Position numbers and translations under genes: made by a program
Source of the DNA: Gammaproteobacteria bacterium
Lineage (GTDB): Bacteria > Pseudomonadota > Gammaproteobacteria > Chromatiales > Chromatiaceae
Direction of reading: 5' to 3'
DNA: 64,000 bases
NCBI GenBank assembly: GCA_020445335.1
Contig: JAGRGU010000065.1
Coordinates: 18,996 to 82,995, forward strand
Notes under the pieces: generated by a model
Databases searched by the model: none
What the model saw: the letters and a program-made list of their open reading frames with translations, nothing else
Told to the model about the DNA's origin: nothing
Shown here: in pieces, positions 43,732 through 52,649 of the stretch
Layout of the letters: every line of letters starts with the position of its first letter
Position numbering within the stretch: position 1 is the stretch's first letter

Positions 43732-44494
43732 GTACGGTTACCTGTCGCTGGTCTACCTGCTGCTCTACCTGCCGATCGGAGTGCTGCTGCTCTACTCCTT
43801 CAATGCGTCGAAAAATCCGTATCGCTGGGGCGGCTTCAGCTGGCACTGGTATGAGCGTCTGTGGCAGAACACGGCGCTGATCGACGCGGCGGCGAACACG
43901 CTGCTGCTGGCCATCAGCGCGGCTACGTTGTCGACGCTGATCGGCACGCTGACCGCGATCGCGCTGCAGCGCTACCGCTTCCGCGGCAAGCGCTTTCTCA
44001 ACGGCATGCTGTTCGTGGTGATGATGTCGCCCGATATCGTGCTGGCGATCTCGCTGCTGGCGCTGTTCATTCTCGTCGGCGTGCAGCTGGGGTTTCTGTC
44101 ACTGTTGCTGGCGCACGTCACCTTCTGCCTGCCGTTCGTGGTGATCACCGTCTACGCCAGGCTGAGCGGCTTTACGCCGCAGATCCTGGAAGCGGCAAGG
44201 GATCTCGGCGCGAGCGAGTTCCGGATGGTGAGGACGGTGTTGCTGCCGGTCATCTCTCCCGCTTTGCTGGCGGGCTGGCTGCTCGGTTTCACGCTCTCGC
44301 TCGACGATGTCGTGGTCAGCATGTTCGTCACCGGACCAACCTTTGAAATATTGCCGCTGCGCATCTATTCGATGGTACGCTTGGGCATCAAACCGGAAGT
44401 CAACGCGTTGGCCAGCGTGTTGCTGCTGCTGTCGCTGGCAGCGCTCGTCGGCTCCCAGTACCTTCTCACCAGGAACGCCCCGCATACGCCATGA
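43715..44494 (+). CDS. potC: Spermidine/putrescine ABC transporter permease
   Basis: A 259-residue permease, partner of PotB: N-terminal LSLVYLLLYLPIGVLLLYSF, EAA loop EAARDLGASEFRMVRTVLLP, and SLDDVVVSMFVTGP typical of PotC. The start overlaps potB by 17 bases and its end overlaps potD by 4. Confidence 0.92.
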   Translation: MLNWLKYGYLSLVYLLLYLPIGVLLLYSFNASKNPYRWGGFSWHWYERLWQNTALIDAAANTLLLAISAATLSTLIGTLTAIALQRYRFRGKRFLNGMLFVVMMSPDIVLAISLLALFILVGVQLGFLSLLLAHVTFCLPFVVITVYARLSGFTPQILEAARDLGASEFRMVRTVLLPVISPALLAGWLLGFTLSLDDVVVSMFVTGPTFEILPLRIYSMVRLGIKPEVNALASVLLLLSLAALVGSQYLLTRNAPHTP

Positions 44495-45537
44495 AACTGT
44501 TCAAACCACTCCTGTTGTGCGCCTGCCTGCTATTGAGCGCAGCTACCGCTGCCGAGGAAAAAGTGCTCTATCTCTATAACTGGTCGGAGTACATGCCCGA
44601 GGAGATACTCGACCGTTTTCAGCGCGAGAGCGGCATCAAGGTGGTCTACAGCACCTATGACAGCAATGAGGCGATGTACGCCAAACTGAGACTGCTGGAC
44701 AGCGACAACAGCTACGACCTGGCGGTGCCCTCGACCTACTATGTCAGCAAGATGCGGCGCGAAGGGCTGCTGGCGAAGATCGACAAGAGCAGGCTGAAGA
44801 ACTATCGCAACCTGGATGAGAAACTGCTCAACCGGCCGTTCGATCCGGACAACGACTTCAGCATCCCCTACCTCTGGGGCAGTACCGGCATCGCCGTCAA
44901 CACCGACCTGGTCGAAGCGGGTGCGGTGAAAGGCTGGCGGGATCTGTGGAAGCCTGAATTCAAAGAGCGCCTGCTGCTGACCAACGACATGCGCGAGGTG
45001 TTCCATATCGCGCTGCGGGTACTCGGATACTCCGGCAACGACAGCGATCCCGCGCATGTCGAGGCGGCCTACCGCGAACTGCTGAAGTTGGTGCCGAACG
45101 TGCGCGCCTATAACTCGGAGGCGCCGCGCATGCCCTACCTGGAGGGCGAGACCGACGCCGGCATGATCTGGAACGGGGAGGCCTTTATGGCCAAGCAGGA
45201 GAACCCGGCGATCGACTATGTCTATCCCGAGGAGGGCGCCATTCTCTGGCTGGACAGTCTGGTGATCCCCAAAAACGCACGCCACACGGCGCACGCGCAC
45301 CAGTTCATCGATTTCATCCTGCAGCCGGATGTCGCCGCGCAGATCAGCGAAGAGATCGGCTACGCTTCACCCAACCGGGCGGCGGTGGCGACGCTGGATG
45401 CCGAGGTGCGCGACAATCGCAGCGTCTATCCGCACGCCGACGATCTCATCAACGCCGAGTTTCAGACTGATATCGGCGATGCGGTCACCGTCTACCAGAA
45501 GTACTGGGAGAAGCTGAAAGCCGGCGCGAAAGAGTAA
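44491..45537 (+). CDS. potD: Periplasmic polyamine-binding protein
   Basis: A 348-residue substrate-binding protein with a Sec signal peptide ([19 protein letters not shown]) and close likeness to E. coli Pot[66 protein letters not shown] and [12 protein letters not shown]. Aspartate and aromatic positions for polyamine binding appear preserved, so spermidine or putrescine is the likely ligand rather than AEP. Start codon overlaps the potC stop (ATGA). Confidence 0.92.
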   Translation: MKLFKPLLLCACLLLSAATAAEEKVLYLYNWSEYMPEEILDRFQRESGIKVVYSTYDSNEAMYAKLRLLDSDNSYDLAVPSTYYVSKMRREGLLAKIDKSRLKNYRNLDEKLLNRPFDPDNDFSIPYLWGSTGIAVNTDLVEAGAVKGWRDLWKPEFKERLLLTNDMREVFHIALRVLGYSGNDSDPAHVEAAYRELLKLVPNVRAYNSEAPRMPYLEGETDAGMIWNGEAFMAKQENPAIDYVYPEEGAILWLDSLVIPKNARHTAHAHQFIDFILQPDVAAQISEEIGYASPNRAAVATLDAEVRDNRSVYPHADDLINAEFQTDIGDAVTVYQKYWEKLKAGAKE

Positions 45538-45562
45538 CGACCGCAAGGCCAAGCGACGAACC

Positions 45563-46489
45563 ATGCCGCCCATCGTATCCATCAACAGGGTATCCAAGCG
45601 CTACGCCTCGGGACATCAGGCGTTGACGGATGTCTCGCTGGATATCGCCGAGGGGGAGATCCTGGCGCTGCTAGGTCCCAACGGCGCCGGCAAGACCACG
45701 TTGATCTCGACCATCTGCGGTATCGTCACCGCCAGCTCCGGCACCGTTACCGTCGCCGGGTACGATAATGTCAGCGACTACCGCAAGACCCGCGAGCTGA
45801 TCGGGCTGGTGCCGCAGGAGTTGACGCTGGGCGCCTTCGACACGGTCTGGAACAGCGTCAGCTTCAGCCGCGGCCTGTTCGGCAAGCGTCCCCATCCGGC
45901 ACTGCTCGAAGAGCTGCTCAAGGAGCTCTCGCTGTGGGAGAAGCGCGACAGCATGCTGATGACCCTCTCCGGCGGCATGAAACGGCGCGTACTGATCGCC
46001 AAGGCGCTATCGCACGAGCCGCGGATCCTGTTTCTCGATGAGCCCACCGCTGGGGTCGACGTGGAGCTGCGTAAGGATATGTGGCGGCTGGTGGAGCGGC
46101 TGCGGCAGAGCGGTGTCACGATCATCCTGACCACCCATTATATCGAGGAGGCGGAGGAGATCGCCGACCGGGTCGGGGTGATAGACGGCGGGCGTCTGCT
46201 GCTGGTCGACGACAAGAACCGGCTGATGCACGAGATGGGCAGGAAGCAGCTGGAGATCGAGCTCAAGCAGCCGCTCGCGGCGCTGCCGGCAGGTCTCGAT
46301 CGATGGGATCTTTCGTTGGCCGGCGACGGCTCCCGCCTGATCTATACCTACGACACCCAGGCGCGCAGCACCGGCATCACCGCGCTGCTGCAGGCGATCC
46401 ACGACGCCGGACTGTCGCTGAAGGACCTGAAGTCGAAGCAGAGCTCGCTGGAGGAGATCTTCGTCGACCTGGTGAATATGAAACCATGA
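45563..46489 (+). CDS. ABC-2-type exporter ATPase (YadG-like)
   Basis: A 308-residue ATPase: Walker [10 protein letters not shown], signature [15 protein letters not shown], Walker [13 protein letters not shown] and the His switch [16 protein letters not shown], the pattern of CcmA/YadG-type drug, lipid or polysaccharide exporters. It starts 26 bases after potD and overlaps its own permease gene by 4 bases (ATGA). Exported substrate unknown. Confidence 0.9.
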   Translation: MPPIVSINRVSKRYASGHQALTDVSLDIAEGEILALLGPNGAGKTTLISTICGIVTASSGTVTVAGYDNVSDYRKTRELIGLVPQELTLGAFDTVWNSVSFSRGLFGKRPHPALLEELLKELSLWEKRDSMLMTLSGGMKRRVLIAKALSHEPRILFLDEPTAGVDVELRKDMWRLVERLRQSGVTIILTTHYIEEAEEIADRVGVIDGGRLLLVDDKNRLMHEMGRKQLEIELKQPLAALPAGLDRWDLSLAGDGSRLIYTYDTQARSTGITALLQAIHDAGLSLKDLKSKQSSLEEIFVDLVNMKP

Positions 46490-47247
46490 ACTGGCACGCG
46501 GTCAGGGTGATCTACAAGTTCGAGATGCTGCGCGCCTGGCATACGCTGCTGCAGACGATCCTGAGCCCGGTGATCTCGACCTCGCTCTACTTCGTGGTCT
46601 TCGGCGCGGCGATCGGTTCGCGCATCGAACAGGTCGAGGGGGTCAGCTACGGCGCCTTCATCGTGCCCGGCCTGATCATGCTCTCGCTTCTGACGCAGAG
46701 CATCTCGAACGCCTCGTTCGGGATCTACTTCCCGCGTTTCACCGGCACCATCTACGAAGTGCTGTCGGCGCCCATCTCCTTCTACGAGATCCTGCTCGGC
46801 TACGTCGGCGCCGCCGCCAGCAAGTCGCTGATCATCGGTACCATCATCCTCGTCACCGCCGGCTTCTTCGTCGAGCTCCGGATCGCTCACCCGCTTTGGA
46901 TGCTCGCCTTCCTGATTCTGACCTGCGTCTCGTTCAGCCTGCTCGGCTTCATCATCGGTATCTGGGCCGACAGTTTCGAGAAGCTGCAGCTGATTCCGCT
47001 GCTGGTGATCACGCCGTTGGTGTTCCTCGGGGGCAGCTTCTATTCGGTCGAGATGCTGCCACCCGCCTGGCAGACGGTGACGTTGTTCAACCCGGTGCTC
47101 TACCTGATCAGCGGCTTCCGCTGGAGCTTCTTCGAGGTGGCCGACGTCAGCGTCGGCCTGAGCCTGTTCATGATTCTGCTCTTCCTGGCCATCTGCAGTG
47201 CCATCGTCTGGTGGATGTTCAAGAGCGGCTACCGGCTGAAGCAGTGA
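46486..47247 (+). CDS. ABC-2-type exporter permease (YadH-like)
   Basis: A 253-residue permease with six helices and the ABC-2 pattern: [56 protein letters not shown] and [14 protein letters not shown], all close to E. coli YadH. Works with the preceding ATPase as a half-transporter dimer. Converges with argF, with only 6 bases between stop codons. Confidence 0.9.
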   Translation: MNWHAVRVIYKFEMLRAWHTLLQTILSPVISTSLYFVVFGAAIGSRIEQVEGVSYGAFIVPGLIMLSLLTQSISNASFGIYFPRFTGTIYEVLSAPISFYEILLGYVGAAASKSLIIGTIILVTAGFFVELRIAHPLWMLAFLILTCVSFSLLGFIIGIWADSFEKLQLIPLLVITPLVFLGGSFYSVEMLPPAWQTVTLFNPVLYLISGFRWSFFEVADVSVGLSLFMILLFLAICSAIVWWMFKSGYRLKQ

Positions 47248-47253
47248 TCCTTT

Positions 47254-48186
47254 TCAAACCGCACCACAAAGCGTCAGAATCACCGCTTTTTGTGCGTGCA
47301 GACGGTTTTCCGCCTGGTCGAAGACGATCGATTGCGGCCCGTCGATCACCTCGGCGGTCTGTTCGTAGCCGCGCATCGCCGGCAGGCAGTTCATGAATAT
47401 GGCGTCCGCTTTCGCCTGCGCCATCAGCGCGCTGTTCACCTGGTAGGGTCTGAACTTCTCGACCCGCGCTTCCATCTGCTCCCTGGGGATGTGGTAACTC
47501 ATCCAGGAGTCTGTGTAGACCACATCGGCGTCGGCGACGGCGGCTGCCGGGTCATCGGTGACCGCAACGGATCCTCCAGACTCCGAGGCGAAGCGTTCAC
47601 AATCGGCCACGATGTCGGCACGGGGGGAGAACTCGGCGCCCGCGGGCGAACCGACGCTGACATGCATTCCGAGTTTGCTGCCGCCGAACATCAACGAATG
47701 GGTGACGTTGTTGCAACCGTCACCAAGGTAGGCCAGCTTGAGCCCGGCCAAGCTGCCCCGCTTCTCTTCGATCGCCTGCAGGTCGGCGAGAATCTGGCAG
47801 GGGTGGCTGTGGTCGGTCAGCGCATTGATTACCGGCACGGTGGCGAATCTGGCCATCTCCAGCAGATCCTCGTGCTTGAAGAGCCGTGCCATGACGACAT
47901 CGACGAAGCGCGATGCGGCGCGGATGGAGTCGCTAATGCTCTCCTTGCCGCTGCCCATCGGCGAGTTGCCGGTATGGTAGTAGATCGCGTTGCCGCCCAT
48001 CTGCGTCATGCCGGCCTCGAACGAGAGGCGCGTGCGCAGGCTCGGCTTCTCGAAGATCATCAGCAGTGTCTTGCGGTGCATCGCATCCTGGTAGGCTTGC
48101 GGCTGCTCCTTGACCTGTTTTGCCAGGTTCAGAACCTCCCGGATCTCCTCCGGGCTCCAGTTCTGCAATGAGATCAGGTGTTTCAT
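47254..48186 (-). CDS. argF: Ornithine carbamoyltransferase-like enzyme with altered motifs
   Basis: A 310-residue transcarbamoylase: LLMIFEKPSLRTRLSFEAG (carbamoyl-phosphate site, here SLRTR rather than STRTR), HPCQILADLQAIEE, and the SMG-type loop region YTDSWMSYHIPREQ. The C-terminal ornithine motif reads FMNCLPAMRG instead of the usual FMHCLPAHRG. It most likely converts ornithine and carbamoyl phosphate to citrulline for arginine synthesis, but the substitutions leave room for another amine substrate. ATG 48186; an A/T-rich stretch with TATATT lies upstream. It sits downstream of, and next to, the related PyrB-PyrI fusion. Confidence 0.8.
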   Translation of the reverse strand: MKHLISLQNWSPEEIREVLNLAKQVKEQPQAYQDAMHRKTLLMIFEKPSLRTRLSFEAGMTQMGGNAIYYHTGNSPMGSGKESISDSIRAASRFVDVVMARLFKHEDLLEMARFATVPVINALTDHSHPCQILADLQAIEEKRGSLAGLKLAYLGDGCNNVTHSLMFGGSKLGMHVSVGSPAGAEFSPRADIVADCERFASESGGSVAVTDDPAAAVADADVVYTDSWMSYHIPREQMEARVEKFRPYQVNSALMAQAKADAIFMNCLPAMRGYEQTAEVIDGPQSIVFDQAENRLHAQKAVILTLCGAV

Positions 48187-48328
48187 GGGGTGCCTTTGTC
48201 TGCGTCTTGATTCTCTACTCGTGCGACAAAATATACCTTATTTTTCGATAATTTGAGAAAGGCTGTCGTGCCCGGAAGGTTCTGTGGGAGGTGCTCCGGC
48301 TGCCGATCGCTGCCGGCCTTACCGATCG

Positions 48329-49912
48329 CTACAGATCCCAGATGTCGCCGTATTCGTGACGGCGGCCGCAGTAGCGGCAGGTGAATGTCTCGCCGACGCT
48401 GCGGTAGAAGTGCGGCGGTACATGCTGGAAGGCGCCCGGCCAGGTGATGCACTCCGAGTTCTTGCAGGAGATCTCGGCGAAATTGTAGATCTTCGGCGGC
48501 ATCGCCAGCCGGTATTTTGCCTTAACCGAGCGGTTCTCGATCAGATTGACTGTGCAGCCTGGCGAGACCGCGGCCAGTTTCTTCAGTTCGGTGTGGCTGA
48601 TCTCGAGGATATCGGGCAGCGACATGATGCCCTTGAAATCCCTGGGGTCGGCGGTATGGAAGACGCCGTGGGAGCCGCGCACGTTCAGTTTGAGGATGCG
48701 CCGGATCTTATAGATCCGGTCCCAGATCTCCTCCGGCGTCCGCCCTTTGGCAATATGGTCGATGACCGTACCGTCGTCGACCGGCTTGATACCGACCTTG
48801 AAGCGATCCTCGACGCGTGTCTTGCGCGTGACCGGAACCTCTGTGATAAAGGATTCCTCGCGCGGCTCTGGGAGTGGGCTGCTGCCCTCGAAGTCGGCGC
48901 CCAGCCGCCCGGCTACAATCGCCAGTTCGATGATCCGGGTGAAGTAGCCGTTGATGCTCTGACCGTCCCAGCCGTTCAGCGGCATGGTGTCCAGAAACGA
49001 TGGAATCACAGGTTTTTCGCGATGGCGGGGCAGCGGGTGGTAGAAGCGGGTGTTGCGCGGCAGCGCCTCCAGCCAGCGCTGACGGAAGGTGACCGCACGT
49101 CTCAGTTCTGTCTCCCGTTCGCGAATTTCATCGCCCATGCGTTCGAGCTGCAGGCGCGTGAAGTACCAGCAGTTGCTGACATCGCCGGATTCGAGGTACT
49201 CGGCTATGCCCGGCCACTCCCGCACCTCGAAGCCGTTCTCCTCCATGCGGTTCTTGTAGGAGGCTGGCAGCGCGAGCTCTTCCGGCGCCACCAGGTCGAC
49301 CTTGACCGAGCGGAACACCTTGAGCCCGTCGGCCTTGGAGTGAACCGTGCGGCCGTGGAAGAGGTCGCCGATCAACGCGACATGAATCTGCGAGTCGTCC
49401 CAGTTCTGCTGTTCGAGGAAGGTGAACTCGTCGAGAAACTCCTGGGTCGGGTGCTCGTGGCGGCCGTCGCCGGCATTGATGAAGACCGGTTTCTCCCGGC
49501 CGAGGCGCTCCGCATACTCCCCCAGCTGCTCCTCCAGCGCCAGGCAGACACCCTCCATCTTGGTGCGCATGACGAAGATCGAACGACGACCGTAGCCGAA
49601 CAGCATCTTGACGGTGTCGACCAGGCTCTCCGATTTTTTGAAAGAGGAGGAGGAGGCGTCGAAGACATTGGTGGTGATGTTGTGGAACTTGGCGGCGTTT
49701 AAGAACGACTCCTTGGTGCGGGTGGAGTCCTCGAGAAACATCAGGTAGACGCTCAGTTCCGGGTCGCTGATGCGGAATGGGGTGAGATCACCGCCCCGCT
49801 GCCAGACCTCCTTGAGCTCACGGGTCTTGCCGTAGAGGTAGCGTTGCTCGTCGACGCTGAGGTCGGCTGCGGCCGCCAGGGTGCGGCCGCGCAAGGGATT
49901 TGCTCTGCTCAC
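48329..49912 (-). CDS. pyrB: Aspartate carbamoyltransferase, catalytic-regulatory (PyrB-PyrI) fusion
   Basis: A 527-residue protein. Residues 1-340 are the PyrB catalytic chain: FLEDSTRTKESFLNAAKFHN (carbamoyl-phosphate loop), GDGRHEHPTQEFLDEFTFLE, and RFYHPLPRH (aspartate end). Residues 370-527 match the PyrI regulatory chain, ending with a zinc site CKNSEC ... CRYCGRRH. Separate chains are usual in enterobacteria; fused PyrBI proteins are known in a few lineages. It starts pyrimidine synthesis by making carbamoyl aspartate, with built-in nucleotide control. ATG 49912; the following 142-bp gap contains the argF leader. Confidence 0.88.
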   Translation of the reverse strand: MSRANPLRGRTLAAAADLSVDEQRYLYGKTRELKEVWQRGGDLTPFRISDPELSVYLMFLEDSTRTKESFLNAAKFHNITTNVFDASSSSFKKSESLVDTVKMLFGYGRRSIFVMRTKMEGVCLALEEQLGEYAERLGREKPVFINAGDGRHEHPTQEFLDEFTFLEQQNWDDSQIHVALIGDLFHGRTVHSKADGLKVFRSVKVDLVAPEELALPASYKNRMEENGFEVREWPGIAEYLESGDVSNCWYFTRLQLERMGDEIRERETELRRAVTFRQRWLEALPRNTRFYHPLPRHREKPVIPSFLDTMPLNGWDGQSINGYFTRIIELAIVAGRLGADFEGSSPLPEPREESFITEVPVTRKTRVEDRFKVGIKPVDDGTVIDHIAKGRTPEEIWDRIYKIRRILKLNVRGSHGVFHTADPRDFKGIMSLPDILEISHTELKKLAAVSPGCTVNLIENRSVKAKYRLAMPPKIYNFAEISCKNSECITWPGAFQHVPPHFYRSVGETFTCRYCGRRHEYGDIWDL

Positions 49913-49930
49913 CTGCAGACTGCTCCTGCT

Positions 49931-50968
49931 TTATACCCGCTCGTCGCCATCTGCATCCGCCGGCTCGTCAGCAGGTTCGTCACCGGGGGCCGCATCATCG
50001 CTCGCTGCAACCTCTTCGCCGGCCGGCTGTTGCTCCGATTCGTCACCGAGACTGAGCACCTTCTCTTTGTTGCGATTGTCCCGCAGCTCCTCGAACACCG
50101 AGTATGCTCCCGCGGTTACGGTTTTAGAAGTGGCGTCGAGTTCGTTGGCCAGCTCCTGCACGCTGCGTACGACGCTCATCAGGCGGTCACCCGACTTGGA
50201 CATCGAGAAGGTGTTGTTCTTGCGCTCCTCCTTGATCTGCTCCTGCAGCTCGCCGATCTGATGTTGCATTTCGCCGCGCTCCTTGTGCAGCGCGCCGATC
50301 TCCTGGGTCAGACGGTCGGACTCCTGCTGCTGCTCCTGCTCCAATTGTTCGATCTGATCGCGGTGTTTGCGGCTCATCTCGCCGACGGTTGCCTCGTGCT
50401 TCTGTTCCAGCAGCTGAATCGCCTTCTGCTGCTCTTCGCGTACCAGCGCCAGCGCCTGGGTGTGTTCTGCGCGCATCATCTCCAGGGTTTCGGCCGCCTC
50501 GGTCTTGGTGCGTTGCAGGTCGTCGGCATGCTCCCGCCGGATCTCGCTCATCTTCCGGTCGTTGTCCTGCTGCAGCTCGCGGGTGCCGTTCAGATTGCTT
50601 TCGTTGAGCGCCTTGATCAGGTTGCCATGCTGCAGATTGGCCTGCTCGACCTCCTGCAGGTAGCCCTCTTTCAGCGACTCCACCAGCCGCTGATGAGCCT
50701 CGCCCGCCTGTTGGGTCTGGCTCTGGTGTTCCTGCTTGAGTTTGTCGACATCGTTGCTGGCGGCCTTGTTCAGTACCCGGATCTGCTCATCGTGTTCGCT
50801 CTTGACGCCCGAGAGCACTGTGGAGTGCGTCTCCTCTGCCTGCGCCAATGCCTCCTGTTTCCGCTTCGACTCGCGGTGCGCGCCGAGCAGAAAGCCGACC
50901 AGTGCGCCAACGAAAATCAGTGCCAGGAGGAACAGTACCACGGGGGCGGTCATTGCTGAGAAATCCAT
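49931..50968 (-). CDS. Membrane-anchored coiled-coil protein
   Basis: A 345-residue protein with one N-terminal membrane helix (VVLFLLALIFVGALVGFLLG), then about 230 residues of almost uninterrupted charged heptads (many QL, EQ and KE pairs), a short Ser/Gly region (MSKSGDRLMSVVRSVQELAN) and an acidic Asp/Glu/Ala tail. The coiled coil probably lies in the cytoplasm. Family unknown to me; it could be a polar or granule-associated scaffold, given the adjacent phasin gene. An alternative start is ATG 50953. Confidence 0.7.
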   Translation of the reverse strand: MDFSAMTAPVVLFLLALIFVGALVGFLLGAHRESKRKQEALAQAEETHSTVLSGVKSEHDEQIRVLNKAASNDVDKLKQEHQSQTQQAGEAHQRLVESLKEGYLQEVEQANLQHGNLIKALNESNLNGTRELQQDNDRKMSEIRREHADDLQRTKTEAAETLEMMRAEHTQALALVREEQQKAIQLLEQKHEATVGEMSRKHRDQIEQLEQEQQQESDRLTQEIGALHKERGEMQHQIGELQEQIKEERKNNTFSMSKSGDRLMSVVRSVQELANELDATSKTVTAGAYSVFEELRDNRNKEKVLSLGDESEQQPAGEEVAASDDAAPGDEPADEPADADGDERV

Positions 50969-51183
50969 CGGAGATACCTTAGGTTCGGGTTAATGGATGA
51001 GGCGCCATCGGTTCTCGGCAGCTGCATGGAGGCTACGATTGCGTCAGCATGCGGCGTCAGGCTTGCCTCGACCGGCCTAGCATAATGCGTTGCGGGCCTC
51101 TCATCCACCGTTGCCGCCAGGGTGGTCGAGGAGTCGCTTTTTCCGGTTCTCGGATGCGGCCTGGACGGCACGGAAAAAAAATG

Positions 51184-51212
51184 TTGCACCGCACAAAAAA
51201 GGTTGCTATGCT
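51184..51212 (+). promoter_or_regulatory. Sigma-70-like promoter of the phasin gene
   Basis: TTGCAC (51184-51189) and TATGCT (51207-51212) are separated by exactly 17 bases. Transcription would start near 51219, about 45 bases before the phasin ATG at 51264, which has TGAGGAAG as ribosome-binding site. Confidence 0.6.
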
Positions 51213-51263
51213 GCACTGCAACAATACGAAGTTCGTATTCCAACCCACTGTGAGGAAGAAACC

Positions 51264-51617
51264 ATGTACCAGGAAATTTTCAGCACCTACAACACCCAGG
51301 CCGAAAAGCTGATCGTGCCGATGCAGCAGCTGGCCAAGCTCTCCCTGAGCAACTACGAGAAGATGGCTGCGCTGCAGTTCGAGATCGCGCAGAGCTACGT
51401 CGATCTTGGCATCGAGCAGATGAACGCCATTCTTGAAGTCAAGGATCCCGAGTCGCTGCAGGCTTTCGTCTCCAAACAGGCTGATGTCGCCCGCAATGTC
51501 GGCGAGAAGATGATCGCCGATGCCAAGGCTGTCGCCGAACTGGGTAACGAGTTCAACGCCGAGACCCAGAAACTGGCCCGTGAAAGCATGAACGCGGTTG
51601 TTTCGCAGGCTGCCTGA
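51264..51617 (+). CDS. Phasin-family granule-associated protein
   Basis: A 117-residue helical protein with the phasin pattern: EKLIVPMQQLAKLSLSNYEK, EIAQSYVDLGIEQMNAIL, and FVSKQADVARNVGEKMIADA. Phasins coat polyhydroxyalkanoate granules and modulate their size. ATG 51264 has a strong ribosome-binding site, and the gene has its own promoter-like sequence and a terminator hairpin at 51645-51677. Nearby granule synthesis genes (phaC) are not present in the window. Confidence 0.88.
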   Translation: MYQEIFSTYNTQAEKLIVPMQQLAKLSLSNYEKMAALQFEIAQSYVDLGIEQMNAILEVKDPESLQAFVSKQADVARNVGEKMIADAKAVAELGNEFNAETQKLARESMNAVVSQAA

Positions 51618-51644
51618 TCCCAGTCAGCCGGTTGTGCTTCGAAA

Positions 51645-51677
51645 GGGTCATCATCCATCGGGTGGTGGCCCTTTTTT
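51645..51677 (+). terminator. Intrinsic terminator after the phasin gene
   Basis: GGGTCATCATCC (51645-51656) pairs, with G-T wobbles, with GGGTGGTGGCCC (51660-51671) around a 3-base loop, followed directly by six T (51672-51677) and flanked upstream by AAA. This is a textbook rho-independent terminator; the downstream gene may need partial read-through or its own promoter. Confidence 0.85.
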
Positions 51678-51702
51678 ACTAACAGGATAGCGAGGTCTCT
51701 CC

Positions 51703-52191
51703 ATGTACATGCTCTACCCCCTCCCCAACCCAACGCTGGCGGAGAATCCGCTGGAGACGATGAGCCGCTGGCAGCAGAGCTGGCTCGACAATGGTCTCGG
51801 TTTTGTCGGTTACTGGCAGGCCTGGTTGCAGGACGCGCAGACGCTGCAGAGCGTTTTGCTCGGCGAATACGTTGGCTGGTGCGAGCGTTTCGCACCTTTC
51901 AGCCTGCCGCTGGGCGTAGCGGACCCCTTCCTACAGGTGGAGCCGGTCGCCACTCTGCCCGAGGCGGCGGAAGTTATCTCCGCGGTCGATGACCTGACCC
52001 GCATTCAGGGGATCGGCAAGGTGCTTCAGGAGCGGCTGAACGCCGCGGGAATCCGCTGTTTCCAACAGATCGTCGATTGGGATGCGAACGATATCGCGCA
52101 GGTCGAGGAAGAGGTGCTCGGCAGCCGCTTCAGCGGCCGTGTCGAGCGTGATCAGTGGCAGCTCCAGGCCGAGGCACTGCTGCAAGGTTGA
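51703..52191 (+). CDS. Protein with C-terminal helix-hairpin-helix domain
   Basis: A 162-residue protein. Residues 1-90 are rich in Trp and Leu (LYPLPNPTLAENPLETMSRW, YWQAWLQDAQTLQSVLLGEY), the kind of amphipathic helix seen in phasin-like or small granule proteins. Residues 100-160 carry DLTRIQGIGKVLQERLNAAG and DIAQVEEEVLGSRFSGRV, a helix-hairpin-helix fold of the ribosomal-S13/LigA-like type that usually binds DNA or protein. It follows the phasin gene after its terminator. Could tether granules to the nucleoid; unproven. Confidence 0.75.
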   Translation: MYMLYPLPNPTLAENPLETMSRWQQSWLDNGLGFVGYWQAWLQDAQTLQSVLLGEYVGWCERFAPFSLPLGVADPFLQVEPVATLPEAAEVISAVDDLTRIQGIGKVLQERLNAAGIRCFQQIVDWDANDIAQVEEEVLGSRFSGRVERDQWQLQAEALLQG

Positions 52192-52649
52192 GGCTGTTGC
52201 GGCGGTAGCGCCCGCTTGTGGCGCTCCGCTTCGACAAAGGTTCAGGTATCAGCACGGGGGCATCCCGCTGCCGCTCGCTGTTGCTGCGCAAAAGAATCGT
52301 CATCTACACCGTATCCGGCGCGTTGAAGCGGGTCCATATGCCGGATCGTGCGCGATTCTGTCAGCACCCTGTTCTCTCCTGCCGCCGCCTGAGTGACTGC
52401 GACGAGTAGTCATTGTCCGGCAGCATCTTCTTTTCGACCGGCTCCGACACCCCCTTGCGGCTGCGCCGGTTCCACGCCTTCCAGCCGATGGTCTGGCGAC
52501 GCTCCTTCATGCGCTGAATGGTGGAAAGTTGTTCCCCCTGCTGTCATATGCCGGTTGTGAAGATTGCTGTAGGCGGTGTTTCCGCAGCAACTGGAAATGC
52601 GTGTGATTTGCCTGTAAGCTACCGCCCCCCTTGAGATTTCATTCGAACC
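52192..52649 (+). other. 458-bp region between the HhH gene and miaB
   Basis: No plus-strand frame has a ribosome-binding site or family features. A short minus-strand frame at 52361-52510 is listed separately as a weak candidate. Part of a longer minus-strand frame (52410-53492) overlaps miaB as a shadow and is rejected. Confidence 0.3.
52361..52510 (-). CDS. Candidate 49-residue basic protein (weak)
   Basis: MKERRQTIGWKAWNRRSRKG then VSEPVEKKMLPDNDYSSQSL, a strongly basic then acidic small protein ending at TGA 52361. It lies in the gap before miaB. Trp/Arg/Lys-rich composition and the two-part charge look unlike random reading, but no clear ribosome-binding site precedes the ATG and I know no family. 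Confidence 0.35.
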   Translation of the reverse strand: MKERRQTIGWKAWNRRSRKGVSEPVEKKMLPDNDYSSQSLRRRQERTGC

